This document shows positions 54,658 to 64,000 of a DNA stretch of 64,000 nucleotides, piece by piece; positions within the stretch are counted from its first letter, which is position 1; each line of letters starts with the position of its first letter. A program made the translations under genes and the position numbers. The notes below the pieces were generated by a model. That model was not told the origin of the DNA and made no database searches. It worked only from the letters and a program-made list of their open reading frames with translations. Origin of the DNA: Comamonas aquatica NBRC 14918 (GTDB lineage: Bacteria > Pseudomonadota > Gammaproteobacteria > Burkholderiales > Burkholderiaceae_C). Location of the stretch: assembly GCF_000739875.1 (NCBI RefSeq), contig NZ_BBJR01000021.1, positions 62,001-126,000 on the forward strand, read 5' to 3'.

Positions 54658-55944
54658 ATGTCCATGCACACCGATGTCCTCATCGTCGGCGCAGGCCCTG
54701 CCGGCCTGTCGCTCGCCATCTCCCTGGCCCACGCAGGCTTGCAGGCCACGGTGCTGGAACTGCAGGGCGAATCCCAGCTGGCCCAGCCTTCCCCCGACGG
54801 TCGCGAGATCGCCCTGACCCACCCCAGCGTGCAGACCCTGCAGCGCCTGGGCACCTGGGCGCGGCTGGCCGACCACGAGATCGGCAGCATCCGCGAGGCC
54901 ATCGTGCACGATGGCCCGGTGGGCCAGCGCTCCACCCTGGACATCGTGGCCGCCGGCAGCGGCACCGACTACCTGGGCCGCATCGTGCCCAACCACGCGC
55001 TGCGCCGCACCGCCTGGGAAGTCGCCAGCAGCACCGAAGGGGTGCGCATCATCACCGGCGCGCGCGTGACCCAGGTGCGCACCACGCCCACCCACGCCGA
55101 GGTGCACTACACCACCGAGGACCAGGGCGTGCGCGTCGACGCCGAGCCGCTGCAGGCCCCGCTGGTCGTGGCTGCGGACAGCCGCTATTCGGCCGTGCGC
55201 CGCATGCTGGGGGTGGGCGCGCAGATGACCGACTTCGGCCGCAGCGTCATCGTCTGCCGCCTGAGCCACACCCAGCCGCACGAGGACAAGGCGCACGAGT
55301 GCTTTGGCTACGACCGCACCCTGGCCATCCTGCCCGTGCAGCCCGACCCCGCCACCGGCGAGCTGCTGTGCTCGGCCGTGGTGACCACCGACTCCGCCGA
55401 CGCGCAGCAGTTGATACAGCTGTCGCCCCAGGAGTTCGCCGCCCACGTGCAGCACCACTTCCAAAGCCGCCTGGGCGACATGCAGCTGGTGGGCGAGCGC
55501 CACATCTACCCGCTGGTGGCCACCTATGCCCACCGCTTCAGCGGCGACCGCTGGGCCCTGCTGGGCGATGCCGCCGTCGGCATGCACCCGGTGACGGCGC
55601 ACGGCTTCAACCTGGGTCTGTCCGGCGTGGAACGCCTGACGGCCGCCATCGTCTCCGCGCGCGGCGCGGGCCACGACTGGGGCCAGGCCGGCGTGCTGGC
55701 CAGCTATGCCCAGGGCCACCACCGCCATGCCTGGCCCATCTTCCAGGGCACGAACACGGTGGTGAAGCTGTTCACCGACGCGCGCCCCATGCCGCGCCTG
55801 GTGCGCCAGGCGGTGATCCAGGCCTCGCGCCGCATCCCGCCGATCAAGGCCGCCATCGTGGCCCAGCTCACCGGACGCAGCCCCTGGACCCTGCTGGCCG
55901 ATCAGCTGCGACGGCCACCGTTTTTTCCGCGCAACAGCCGTTGA
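54658..55944 (+). CDS. UbiH/UbiM-type FAD monooxygenase (ubiquinone synthesis)
   Basis: 428 residues of the class A flavoprotein hydroxylases. FAD loop VLIVGAGPAGLSLAISLAHAG, DGREIALTHPSVQTLQRLG (typical of the UbiM subgroup), VVAADSRYSAVRR, and the second FAD motif LLGDAAVGMHPVTAHGFNLGL. It would hydroxylate the ring of ubiquinone precursors at the inner face of the membrane. Assignment to UbiM rather than UbiH/UbiF is by resemblance. Start ATG at 54658; a second in-frame ATG at 54664 is equally possible. Confidence 0.8.
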   Translation: MSMHTDVLIVGAGPAGLSLAISLAHAGLQATVLELQGESQLAQPSPDGREIALTHPSVQTLQRLGTWARLADHEIGSIREAIVHDGPVGQRSTLDIVAAGSGTDYLGRIVPNHALRRTAWEVASSTEGVRIITGARVTQVRTTPTHAEVHYTTEDQGVRVDAEPLQAPLVVAADSRYSAVRRMLGVGAQMTDFGRSVIVCRLSHTQPHEDKAHECFGYDRTLAILPVQPDPATGELLCSAVVTTDSADAQQLIQLSPQEFAAHVQHHFQSRLGDMQLVGERHIYPLVATYAHRFSGDRWALLGDAAVGMHPVTAHGFNLGLSGVERLTAAIVSARGAGHDWGQAGVLASYAQGHHRHAWPIFQGTNTVVKLFTDARPMPRLVRQAVIQASRRIPPIKAAIVAQLTGRSPWTLLADQLRRPPFFPRNSR

Positions 55945-56005
55945 CGGGCGCCACTCAAAAACATGAGTGGCTTGCGCTGATGCTGGGCGGGTTTCGTGCC
56001 GAAAA

Positions 56006-56056
56006 CACATTGAAACCCAGCTGCAACGAGCGCCAACAGCTCCTAAAAATAATGCC
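56006..56056 (-). repeat. Degenerate copy of the dispersed repeat
   Basis: On the minus strand TTTTTAGGAGCTGTTGGCGC is followed by a weak partner arm and GGGTTTCAATG. The right arm is eroded. It lies between the ubiquinone hydroxylase and the uracil permease. A separate hairpin CCACTCA-AAAACA-TGAGTGG is at 55952-55971. Confidence 0.4.
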
Positions 56057-56188
56057 TTGCGCCGAGCGCCCTGGCACGCCGTCTGCTTGACCCCGGCAGA
56101 CAGGCGCGCAGGGCTGCCTGGCGCGGGCATGTCGTGCGTGCGGGAAAGCCTCTAACATCGCGCCAGCAATTTTTACGGAGCAATACAA

Positions 56189-57481
56189 ATGGGAATGTTT
56201 TCCTGGACTGAAAAGTCCCCCGCCGTGCTGCAAAACGGCGGCGTGATCGGCCCCGACGAGCGTCTGCCCTGGGCGCAGACCGGTCTGATGGGCATCCAGC
56301 ACGTGATCGCCATGTTCGGCTCGACGGTGCTGGCCCCCATCCTGATGGGCTTTGACCCCAACGTCGCGGTGCTGATGAGCGGCATCGGCACGCTGATCTT
56401 CTTCCTCATCACCGGCGGCCGCGTGCCCAGCTACCTGGGCTCGTCCTTCGCCTTCATCGGCGTGGTGATTGCCGCCACGGCCTATGCGGGCCAGGGCGCC
56501 AACGCCAACATCGGCCTGGCCCTCGGCGGCATCATCGCCTGCGGCCTGGTCTACACCCTGGTGGGCGTGATCGTGCACCTGGTGGGCACCGGCTGGATCG
56601 AGCGCTTCATGCCCCCGGTGGTGACCGGCGCGGTGGTGGCCGTGATCGGCCTGAACCTGGCGGCCATCCCCGTCAAGAACATGGCGGCCAACAACTTCGA
56701 AGCCTGGATGCAGGCCGTGACCTTCGTGTCCGTGGCCCTGGTGGCCGTGTTCACCAAGGGCATGCTGCAGCGCCTGCTGATCCTGATCGGCCTGATCATC
56801 GCCAGCATCGTCTACGCCGTGCTGACCAACGGCCTGGGCCTGGGCAAGCCCGTGGACCTGGCCGGTGTGGCCAACGCCGCCTGGTTCGGCCTGCCCACCT
56901 TCCACGCCCCGGTGTTCAGCGCCAACGCGATGCTGCTGATCGTGCCCGTGGTCATCATCCTGGTGGCCGAGAACCTGGGCCACATCAAGGCCGTGACCGC
57001 CATGACCGGCAAGAACCTGGACCAGTACATGGGCCGGGCCTTCATCGGTGACGGCGTCGCCACCATGGTCTCCGGCGCGGCCGGCGGCACCGGCGTGACC
57101 ACCTATGCCGAGAACATCGGCGTGATGGCCGCCACGCGCATCTACTCCACCGCCGTGTTCCTGCTGGCCGCCGTGCTGGCCGTGCTGCTGGGCTTCTCGC
57201 CCAAGTTCGGCGCACTGATCCAGGCCATCCCCCTGCCCGTGATGGGCGGTGTGTCCATCGTGGTGTTCGGCCTGATCGCGATTGCCGGCGCCAAGATCTG
57301 GGTCGACAACAAGGTGGACTTCTCCGACACCAAGAACCTGATCGTCGCCGCCATCACCCTGATCCTGGGCACGGGCGAATTCACGCTGAAGTTCGGCGAG
57401 TTCGCACTGGGCGGCATCGGGACCGCCACCTTCGGCGCCATCCTGCTGTACGCCCTGCTGGACCGCGCCCGCAAGTCCTAA
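56189..57481 (+). CDS. uraA: Uracil permease (NCS2 family)
   Basis: 430 residues with 14 predicted helices of the nucleobase:cation symporter-2 family. [25 protein letters not shown] at the start contains the conserved Q-H pair; [11 protein letters not shown] carries the substrate Glu, and [14 protein letters not shown] the second substrate region. This pattern is that of uracil transporters (UraA/RutG). It imports uracil with protons. CGGAG precedes the ATG at 56189. A strong terminator follows, so it is monocistronic. Confidence 0.85.
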   Translation: MGMFSWTEKSPAVLQNGGVIGPDERLPWAQTGLMGIQHVIAMFGSTVLAPILMGFDPNVAVLMSGIGTLIFFLITGGRVPSYLGSSFAFIGVVIAATAYAGQGANANIGLALGGIIACGLVYTLVGVIVHLVGTGWIERFMPPVVTGAVVAVIGLNLAAIPVKNMAANNFEAWMQAVTFVSVALVAVFTKGMLQRLLILIGLIIASIVYAVLTNGLGLGKPVDLAGVANAAWFGLPTFHAPVFSANAMLLIVPVVIILVAENLGHIKAVTAMTGKNLDQYMGRAFIGDGVATMVSGAAGGTGVTTYAENIGVMAATRIYSTAVFLLAAVLAVLLGFSPKFGALIQAIPLPVMGGVSIVVFGLIAIAGAKIWVDNKVDFSDTKNLIVAAITLILGTGEFTLKFGEFALGGIGTATFGAILLYALLDRARKS

Positions 57482-57524
57482 GGCCTGGGCAGCCGGGGCG
57501 GCCCGCCCGCCCTGCATCCCCTGC

Positions 57525-57556
57525 ACCGGTCTGCCCCTGGCAGACCGGTTTTTTTA
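57525..57556 (+). terminator. Terminator of the uracil permease gene
   Basis: ACCGGTCTGCC, loop CCT, GGCAGACCGGT, followed by six further Ts. Confidence 0.9.
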
Positions 57557-57870
57557 TGCCGATGCTGCACCGCAGCAACCGATAGGTGTTTACCCTAATC
57601 TTCGTTGTGCGTGCGCACACTCTCTTTGAAACTCAATAAAAACAAGGTGCTGCTCGCAGCTTTGACAAAGCGGGCCACGCTGCAACCAAGGGTTAACACT
57701 GATACCATCGACGCCGGAGATTCGGGCCCACGGAGATGTACGCAGGCCAAGAAGCCGGACACCCCCGCAGGCGATCCGGCCCGGACGCACGGCGCCCCCT
57801 GCACACCTCTGTCGCCCTCGAAAAGCCGCCTGCCCAGGCGGCTTGTTTTTGCAAAGTTGGAGAAACCTCG
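57557..57870 (+). promoter_or_regulatory. Leader of the succinate CoA-transferase gene with attenuator-like hairpin
   Basis: The gene is preceded by over 300 bp without coding. TTGACA is at 57662-57667, but no good -10 is seen at normal spacing. At 57823-57850 AAGCCGCCT-GCCC-AGGCGGCTT is followed by GTTTTTG, a terminator-like stem only about 10 bases before the ribosome site (TTGGAG). An upstream segment GCAGGCG (57767-57773) is complementary to CGCCTGC (57827-57833) inside the stem, so an alternative fold could open it. This looks like transcription attenuation; no known riboswitch class is recognised. Confidence 0.45.
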
Positions 57871-59385
57871 ATGAGCCTGGCAGAGCGCGTGCGCTACCCC
57901 CAATTCCACAACCGCATCATGACGGCCGAGGCCGCCGCGGCCCTGATTCCGCACGGCGTGAACGTCGGCATGAGCGGCTTCACCGGGGCGGGCTACCCCA
58001 AGGCCCTGCCCCAGGCGATTGCGGCCCGCGCCAAGGCCGAGCATGCCGCCGGCAAGCCCTACAAGATCAACGTCTGGACCGGTGCGTCCACCGCCAGCGA
58101 ATGCGACGGCGTGATGGCCGAAGCCCACGCCCTGGGCCAGCGCCTGCCCTTCAACACCGATCCGACCGCGCGCAAGGCCATCAACAGCGGCGAGATCGAC
58201 TTCATCGACATGCATCTGTCCCACGTGGCGCAGCATGCCTGGTTCGGTTTCCTGGGCCACATGCACGTGGCCGTGGTGGAAGTGCTGGGCGTGACCGCCG
58301 ACGGCCTGCTGATCCCGTCGACCGCCGTGGGCAACAACAAGACCTGGCTGGAGATCGCCGACCAGGTGATCCTGGAGGTCAACACCAAGCCACCGGCCAA
58401 GATGGAAGGCATGCACGACATCTACTACGGCACCGCCATCCCGCCGCGCCGCATGCCCATCAACATGACGCATGCCGACCAGCGCATCGGTGACCAGTAC
58501 CTCAAGGTCGACCCCAACAAGGTCATCGCCGTGGTGGAAACCAACAAGGGCGACCGCGACAACGTGTTTGCCGCGCCCGACGCCAACTCCAACACGATTG
58601 CCGCCTCCATCATCGACTTCCTCGCGCACGAGATGCAGATGGGCCGCCTGCCCAAGGAGATGCTGCCCATCCAGTCGGGCGTGGGCAATGTGGCGAATGC
58701 CGTGCTGGCCGGCCTGCTGACCGGCCCGTTCGAGAACCTGCTGGGCTTCACCGAAGTGCTGCAGGACGGCATGCTGGACCTGCTGCGCGCGGGCAAGATG
58801 AGCAAGGCCTCGGCCACGTCCATCTCGCTGTCTGCGGCAGCCTACAAGGACTTCGAGGACCACATCGACTTCTACCGCGAGCGCATCATCCTGCGCCCGC
58901 AGGAAATCTCCAACCACCCCGAGCTGGTGCGCCGCCTGGGCATCATCGCCATGAACTCGATGATCGAGGCCGACATCTACGGCAACATCAACTCCACCCA
59001 CGTCATGGGCACGGGCATGATGAACGGCATCGGCGGCTCGGGCGACTTCGCGCGCAACGGCTACCTGTCCTTCTTCGTCACGCCCTCGGTGGCCAAGGAC
59101 GGCAAGATCAGCTGCATCGTGCCCATGTGCTCGCACGTGGACCACACCGAGCACGACACGCAGATCATCGTCACCGAACAAGGCCTGGCCGACCTGCGCG
59201 GCCTGTCGCCCAAGCAGCGTGCGCGCGTGATCATCGACAAGTGCGCGCACCCGGATTACCGCGACCAGCTCAACGACTACTTTGACCGCGCCCGCGCCCA
59301 GGGGGCCCAGCACACGCCGCACCTGCTGACCGAGGCGCTGAGCTGGCACCAGCGCTTCATGGACACCGGCGACATGCGCGTCTGA
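57871..59385 (+). CDS. Succinate:acetate CoA-transferase / acetyl-CoA hydrolase family
   Basis: 504 residues, family I CoA-transferase of the acetyl-CoA hydrolase type. VGMSGFTGAGYPKALPQAIA opens the first domain; GVGNVANAVLAGL and GPFENLLGFTEVLQDGMLDLL carry the active-site Glu; NSTHVMGTGMMNGIGGSGDFARNGYLSFF closes the CoA-binding part (in segments). It moves CoA between succinyl-CoA and acetate or acetyl-CoA and succinate, a link between acetate and the TCA cycle. The ATG at 57871 follows TTGGAG. A terminator-like stem lies in its leader and a strong terminator after it. Confidence 0.9.
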   Translation: MSLAERVRYPQFHNRIMTAEAAAALIPHGVNVGMSGFTGAGYPKALPQAIAARAKAEHAAGKPYKINVWTGASTASECDGVMAEAHALGQRLPFNTDPTARKAINSGEIDFIDMHLSHVAQHAWFGFLGHMHVAVVEVLGVTADGLLIPSTAVGNNKTWLEIADQVILEVNTKPPAKMEGMHDIYYGTAIPPRRMPINMTHADQRIGDQYLKVDPNKVIAVVETNKGDRDNVFAAPDANSNTIAASIIDFLAHEMQMGRLPKEMLPIQSGVGNVANAVLAGLLTGPFENLLGFTEVLQDGMLDLLRAGKMSKASATSISLSAAAYKDFEDHIDFYRERIILRPQEISNHPELVRRLGIIAMNSMIEADIYGNINSTHVMGTGMMNGIGGSGDFARNGYLSFFVTPSVAKDGKISCIVPMCSHVDHTEHDTQIIVTEQGLADLRGLSPKQRARVIIDKCAHPDYRDQLNDYFDRARAQGAQHTPHLLTEALSWHQRFMDTGDMRV

Positions 59386-59401
59386 GCCACGCCGCGCCCA
59401 C

Positions 59402-59435
59402 AAAAAAACCAGCTGCAATGCAGCTGGTTTTTTTA
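59402..59435. terminator. Terminator after the succinate CoA-transferase gene
   Basis: AAAAAAACCAGCTGC, loop AAT, GCAGCTGGTTTTTTT: symmetric, so it can also end the minus-strand small gene that follows. Confidence 0.9.
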
Positions 59436-59467
59436 GGGATGTGCCCCGCTGAAAAACGCTTTTCAGC

Positions 59468-59611
59468 CTAGGCCATGGTGACCGCAATGAAGGCCAGCAG
59501 GAACATCATGGCCGCGCCCACCAGGGGCAGGACCACGGGAATCACGGGCACCACCGCTTCGACCGCATCTTCGGGCGGCTGGGGCGTGGCGGGATCATGG
59601 GACTCGTGCAT
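59468..59611 (-). CDS. Small single-span membrane protein (47 residues)
   Basis: Acidic, Pro-rich N-terminus (HESHDPATPQPPEDAVEAVV), then one hydrophobic helix of about 24 residues ending MFLLAFIAVTMA. A strong ribosome site AGGAGGT lies seven bases before the ATG at 59611, and the bidirectional terminator is directly downstream; both support a real gene. Function unknown. Confidence 0.6.
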   Translation of the reverse strand: MHESHDPATPQPPEDAVEAVVPVIPVVLPLVGAAMMFLLAFIAVTMA

Positions 59612-59747
59612 GGGCGCAACCTCCTCACTGCAAAGCGTTGAACAAGGGCCGTCGCCGTCCAGGCGACCGGCACCGGTCCATTCTAGGCAGCCGGCCCGGT
59701 GCGCGCGCACTGGCTAACCCTGAGGCCGCGCCGCGCTGAAAAGGTCT

Positions 59748-60947
59748 TTACAGCCGCACGGCCTCCATGCCGGCCGCGCGCAGCGCCTGCAGCACCTGCT
59801 CCACATGCGCCTGGTTGCGCGTTTGCAGCACCAGGTCGATGTCCACGTTCTGCGCCGCCAGCAGGGTGAAGGCGCGCTGGTGGTGCACCTCCTCGATGTT
59901 GGCGCCGGCCTCCGCCACGGTGGCGGTGATCTGCGCCAGCACGCCGGGCACATCGCGCGCGCTGACGCGGATGCGCGCCAGCCGGCCCGAGCGGGCCATG
60001 CCCCGCTCGATGATGGCCGCCAGCAGCAGCGGGTCGATGTTGCCGCCCGACAGGATCAAGCCGATCTTGCGGCCCTTGAACTGCGCACCATGGCGCAGCA
60101 GGGCCGCCAGGCCGGCGGCGCCCGCGCCTTCGACCAGGGTTTTCTCGATCTCCAGCAGCATCAGCACGGCCTGCTCGATGTCGCCCTCGTCCACCAGCAG
60201 CAGCTCGTCGACCAGCTCGCGCACCACCTCGCGCGTGATGGCGCCGGCCGTCGCCACGGCAATGCCTTCGGCGATGGTGGAGGCGCCCATGGGCAGGTCG
60301 CGGCCCTGCACGGCGTTCAGCATGGACGGGAAGCGCTGCGTCTGCACCCCGACCACGCGGATGTCGGGCTTGAGCGCCTTGGCCGCCGTGGCCACCCCAG
60401 CGATCAGGCCGCCGCCGCCCACGGACACCACCAGGGTGTCCAGGTCGGGCTGCTCGGCCAGCATCTCCAGCGCCAGCGTGCCCTGGCCGGCGGCCACGCC
60501 TTCGTCGTCGAAGGGGTGCACAAAGGTCAGGTTCTGCGCATCGGCCAGCGCATAGGCGTGCTGGCGCGCGGCCTCCAGCGTGTCGCCGTGCAGCACCACC
60601 TCGGCGCCAAAGCCGCGCGTGCGCTCCACCTTCACGCCGGGCGTGAAGCGCGGCATGACGATCACCGCCCGCACCCCCATGCGCTGGGCGTGGTAGGCCA
60701 GGCCCTGGGCGTGGTTGCCCGCGCTCATGGCGATCACGCCGCGCGCCTTTTCCTCGGCGGTCAGCAGCTGCAGGCGGTTGCAGGCGCCACGCTCCTTGAA
60801 CGAGGCCGTGAACTGCAGGTTCTCGAACTTCAGGAACACCTGGGCACCGACGATGTGCGAAAGCGTTTGCGACTCCACGCAGGGCGTGCGCAGGATGTGG
60901 TCGCGCAGGCGGGAGGATGCGGCTTGGATATCGGAATAGGTCAGCAT
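59748..60947 (-). CDS. ilvA: Threonine ammonia-lyase, medium form with one ACT domain
   Basis: 399 residues. Catalytic part: KFENLQFTASFKERGACNRL with the PLP lysine, SAGNHAQGLAYHA, and the phosphate-binding loop SVGGGGLIAGVA. The C-terminal ~75 residues form one ACT domain (RIRVSARDVPGVLAQITATVAEAGANIEEV). It deaminates threonine to 2-oxobutyrate for isoleucine synthesis or threonine breakdown; with only one ACT domain, control differs from the long biosynthetic E. coli IlvA. The ATG at 60947 is used, although a GTG at 60956 is possible. The 157-bp upstream gap holds an inverted repeat TTCAGGC-N8-GCCTGAA (61047-61068). Confidence 0.9.
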   Translation of the reverse strand: MLTYSDIQAASSRLRDHILRTPCVESQTLSHIVGAQVFLKFENLQFTASFKERGACNRLQLLTAEEKARGVIAMSAGNHAQGLAYHAQRMGVRAVIVMPRFTPGVKVERTRGFGAEVVLHGDTLEAARQHAYALADAQNLTFVHPFDDEGVAAGQGTLALEMLAEQPDLDTLVVSVGGGGLIAGVATAAKALKPDIRVVGVQTQRFPSMLNAVQGRDLPMGASTIAEGIAVATAGAITREVVRELVDELLLVDEGDIEQAVLMLLEIEKTLVEGAGAAGLAALLRHGAQFKGRKIGLILSGGNIDPLLLAAIIERGMARSGRLARIRVSARDVPGVLAQITATVAEAGANIEEVHHQRAFTLLAAQNVDIDLVLQTRNQAHVEQVLQALRAAGMEAVRL

Positions 60948-61104
60948 GGTCTGCACATTCTGGCGCAAGCCCCGGCGGCATGGCGGCGTGGGGCGGGCAA
61001 AAAACTTTTCAGATTCAGGAGCATTTGGCGCGCGCATGGCCTGCACTTCAGGCATGAAACAGCCTGAAAGGCAGACTGCACGCGCGCCAGCCGCTGCATT
61101 CTTT

Positions 61105-62775
61105 TCAGTACGGCAGCGCGCGCTGCAGGATGGCGGCGCTGTCCAGCCCCTGGACCGGGCTGGCGCCCAGCACCCCGCCGCTGGCGCAAGGACCGCAGCG
61201 CGTGGCGATGAAGGCATCGGCCACCGCCGCCGGGGCATGGCGGCGCAGCAGGCAGGCCTGTGCCACCAGCACCAGCTGCTGCACCCAGTGGCGCGCCTGC
61301 GCCTCCATCGCGTCGGGCGCCTGGCGCAGGGCCCGCTGCAGCCCCTGCGCCAACGCATGCACGGCCGCGTGCAGCGGGGCATCGCCGGCCGCCTGCTGCT
61401 GCAGGTCGTGCAGCAGCAGCGCGGCGGCCTCCGGCTCGCGCGCCAGGGCGCGCAGCACGTCCAGGCACATGATGTTGCCCGCGCCTTCCCAGATCGAATT
61501 CACCGGCGCTTCGCGCAGCAGGCGCGGCATGACGCTGGTCTCCACATAGCCGTTGCCGCCCAGCACCTCCATGGCCTCGGCCACGCAGGGGATGGCCCGC
61601 TTGCAGACCCAGAACTTGGCCGCCGGCGTCAGGATGCGCTTCCACGCGCGCTCCAGCGGCTGGGCGTCATGCTCAAACGCCTGGGCCAGGCGCATGCCCA
61701 GCGTCATCGCGGCCTCGCTCTCCAGCGCCAGATCGACCAGCACGCTGCGCATCAGCCCGTGCGTGGCCAGCGACTGGCCGAACGCCTGGCGCTGGCGCGC
61801 ATACGCCAGGGCCTGCACGGTGGCCGTGCGCAGCATGGCGGCACTGCCCAGCACGCAGTTCAGCCGCGTCTGGGACGCCATCTCGAGGATGGTGGGAATA
61901 CCGCGCCCGACTTCGCCGATCAGCAGGCCCCAGGCATCCTGGAATTCCACCTCGCTGCTGGCATTGCTGCGGTTGCCCAGCTTGTCCTTGAGCTGCAGGA
62001 TGCGGATGGCGTTGCGCGTGCCGTCGGGCCGCCAGCGCGGCACCCAGAAGCAGCCGATGCCGTCGTCCGGCGCCACGCGCGCCACCACCAGGTGGGCGTC
62101 GCTGGTCGGCGCCGAGAAGAACCACTTGTGCCCGCGCAACCGGTAGGCACCACCACGCCCGCCGGTGCCCAGGGGCGTGGCCATGGTGGTGTTGGCGCGC
62201 ACGTCCGAGCCGCCCTGCTTTTCCGTCATGCCCATGCCCACCCACAGCGCCGTCTTCTCGGCCAGCGGCACATCGCGCGGGTCGTGGCTGCGGCTGAACA
62301 GCCCGGCCTGCACCTGGGCCCACAGCGCCGGTTCCCGGCGCAGCAGCGGGATGGCGGCCGTGGTCATGGTGGCCGGGCACAGCGTGCCCTGCTCCACCTG
62401 ACCGTGCAGGTAAAAGCCCGCGGCCCAGGCGCTGAAGCGGCCGGGCTGCGCGGTGTCGAACGGCAGGCCGACCAGGCCCTGCTGCCGGTACAGCGCCAGC
62501 AGCCCATACCAGGCCGGGTGGAAGTCCACGCGCTCGTCCAGCCGGCCGCGCGCATCGAAGCGCTGCAACTGCGGGCCGTGGCGGTTGGCCTGCTCCGCCA
62601 GCGCCCAGGTGGCCGGCTGGCCCAGGGTCTGGGCATAGGCATCCAGCTGGGGCCACCAGGCCTGCGCCCCGGCGCGGCGCAGGGCGTCCTGCAGCGCCGG
62701 GTCGGACTGCAGCAGGTGGTAGTCGCGCAATTCATCCACCTGGTTGTGGATGTCGTGGGTGTCCCAAAGGTGCAT
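61105..62775 (-). CDS. aidB: AidB-like acyl-CoA dehydrogenase (alkylation response)
   Basis: 556 residues, longer than ordinary acyl-CoA dehydrogenases and equal to AidB (about 540). FSAWAAGFYLHGQVEQGTLCPATMT, MGMTEKQGGSDVRANTT, the FAD region GHKWFFSAPTSDAHLV, and LREAPVNSIWEGAGNIMCLDVLRAL are typical, followed by a C-terminal helical extension with DNA-binding character in E. coli AidB. It is thought to protect DNA from alkylation; real catalytic turnover is weak in the characterised protein. The ATG at 62775 is used. alkB at 31 kb is the only other alkylation-repair gene here. Confidence 0.85.
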   Translation of the reverse strand: MHLWDTHDIHNQVDELRDYHLLQSDPALQDALRRAGAQAWWPQLDAYAQTLGQPATWALAEQANRHGPQLQRFDARGRLDERVDFHPAWYGLLALYRQQGLVGLPFDTAQPGRFSAWAAGFYLHGQVEQGTLCPATMTTAAIPLLRREPALWAQVQAGLFSRSHDPRDVPLAEKTALWVGMGMTEKQGGSDVRANTTMATPLGTGGRGGAYRLRGHKWFFSAPTSDAHLVVARVAPDDGIGCFWVPRWRPDGTRNAIRILQLKDKLGNRSNASSEVEFQDAWGLLIGEVGRGIPTILEMASQTRLNCVLGSAAMLRTATVQALAYARQRQAFGQSLATHGLMRSVLVDLALESEAAMTLGMRLAQAFEHDAQPLERAWKRILTPAAKFWVCKRAIPCVAEAMEVLGGNGYVETSVMPRLLREAPVNSIWEGAGNIMCLDVLRALAREPEAAALLLHDLQQQAAGDAPLHAAVHALAQGLQRALRQAPDAMEAQARHWVQQLVLVAQACLLRRHAPAAVADAFIATRCGPCASGGVLGASPVQGLDSAAILQRALPY

Positions 62776-62864
62776 GGCCGCTCCCGCGCTGTGGAGCGAC
62801 CAGTCTAGAAGCTGCAAGGCCGGCGCAGCACCGGGTGAACACCAGCCCCGGGGGGCGCCGATCT

Positions 62865-64000
<1,136 letters not shown>

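Overview
The window is GC-rich, densely coded bacterial DNA, roughly two-thirds G+C by eye. Several traits point to a betaproteobacterium of the Burkholderiales, most likely a member of the Comamonadaceae. It has two Bug/TctC-type periplasmic receptors without their membrane partners, a methionine synthase split into two genes with an SAH riboswitch on one of them, and a UbiM-like ubiquinone hydroxylase. It also has a PACE efflux protein and a ~50-bp intergenic palindrome family of a kind I associate with this family. Species assignment is not possible from the sequence alone. No rRNA, tRNA, CRISPR array, transposase or phage gene was found.

Layout. 1-7.1 kb: tail of an unknown gene, argE, a cyanophycin-synthetase-like gene whose Mur-ligase half has lost its P-loop, a zinc alcohol dehydrogenase, two lipoproteins and a HEPN-domain protein. 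7.1-7.8 kb: an AT-rich foreign DUF2971-like gene, butted against the HEPN stop codon and broken by an in-frame stop. 7.9-10.8 kb: the large C-terminal part of metH behind an SAH riboswitch. 10.9-14.9 kb: PACE exporter with divergent LysR regulator, a Bug receptor, and an Ala/Pro/Thr-rich protein with a Cys cluster. 14.9-23.2 kb: a LysR regulator divergent from a seven-gene operon that matches itaconate catabolism (hydratase, acyl-CoA dehydrogenase, CoA-transferase, MmgE/PrpD protein, Bug receptor, VOC protein, CitE-type lyase), with a heptanucleotide tandem repeat inside it. 23.2-29.4 kb: glutamate dehydrogenase, a hydratase-like protein and a large membrane-bound c-di-GMP phosphodiesterase. 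29.6-33.7 kb: the N-terminal part of metH, alkB, hutG and an FAD-linked oxidase. 34-38.8 kb: pckG, a small protein, a LysR regulator, a metallophosphoesterase and a universal stress protein. 38.9-45 kb: a two-component system, ampG, an AraC regulator, a DMT exporter and an M48 protease. 45-50.2 kb: L-lactate dehydrogenase with a DASS transporter, a glyoxalase-II-like hydrolase with a coupled small membrane protein, azurin and a flavin reductase. 50.3-64 kb: minCDE, acetoacetate-CoA ligase, a ubiquinone hydroxylase, a uracil permease, succinate CoA-transferase, a 47-residue membrane protein, ilvA, aidB and the C-terminal part of recQ.

How it fits together. Most of the window is core metabolism of an organism that lives on organic acids: an itaconate/C5-diacid route giving pyruvate and acetyl-CoA, succinate:acetate CoA transfer, acetoacetate activation, PEP carboxykinase for gluconeogenesis, and lactate dehydrogenase with a dicarboxylate transporter. 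Three sites resembling FNR/ANR boxes lie before the universal stress gene, the DASS-ldh operon and azurin, which suggests a shared response to oxygen limitation.

The most unusual items are the AT-rich interrupted gene behind the HEPN gene, the complete SAH riboswitch with a visible ribosome-site-masking platform, the split and separated metH, the itaconate locus with a Bug receptor and a 7-bp repeat, the degenerate cyanophycin synthetase, and the dispersed palindrome family.
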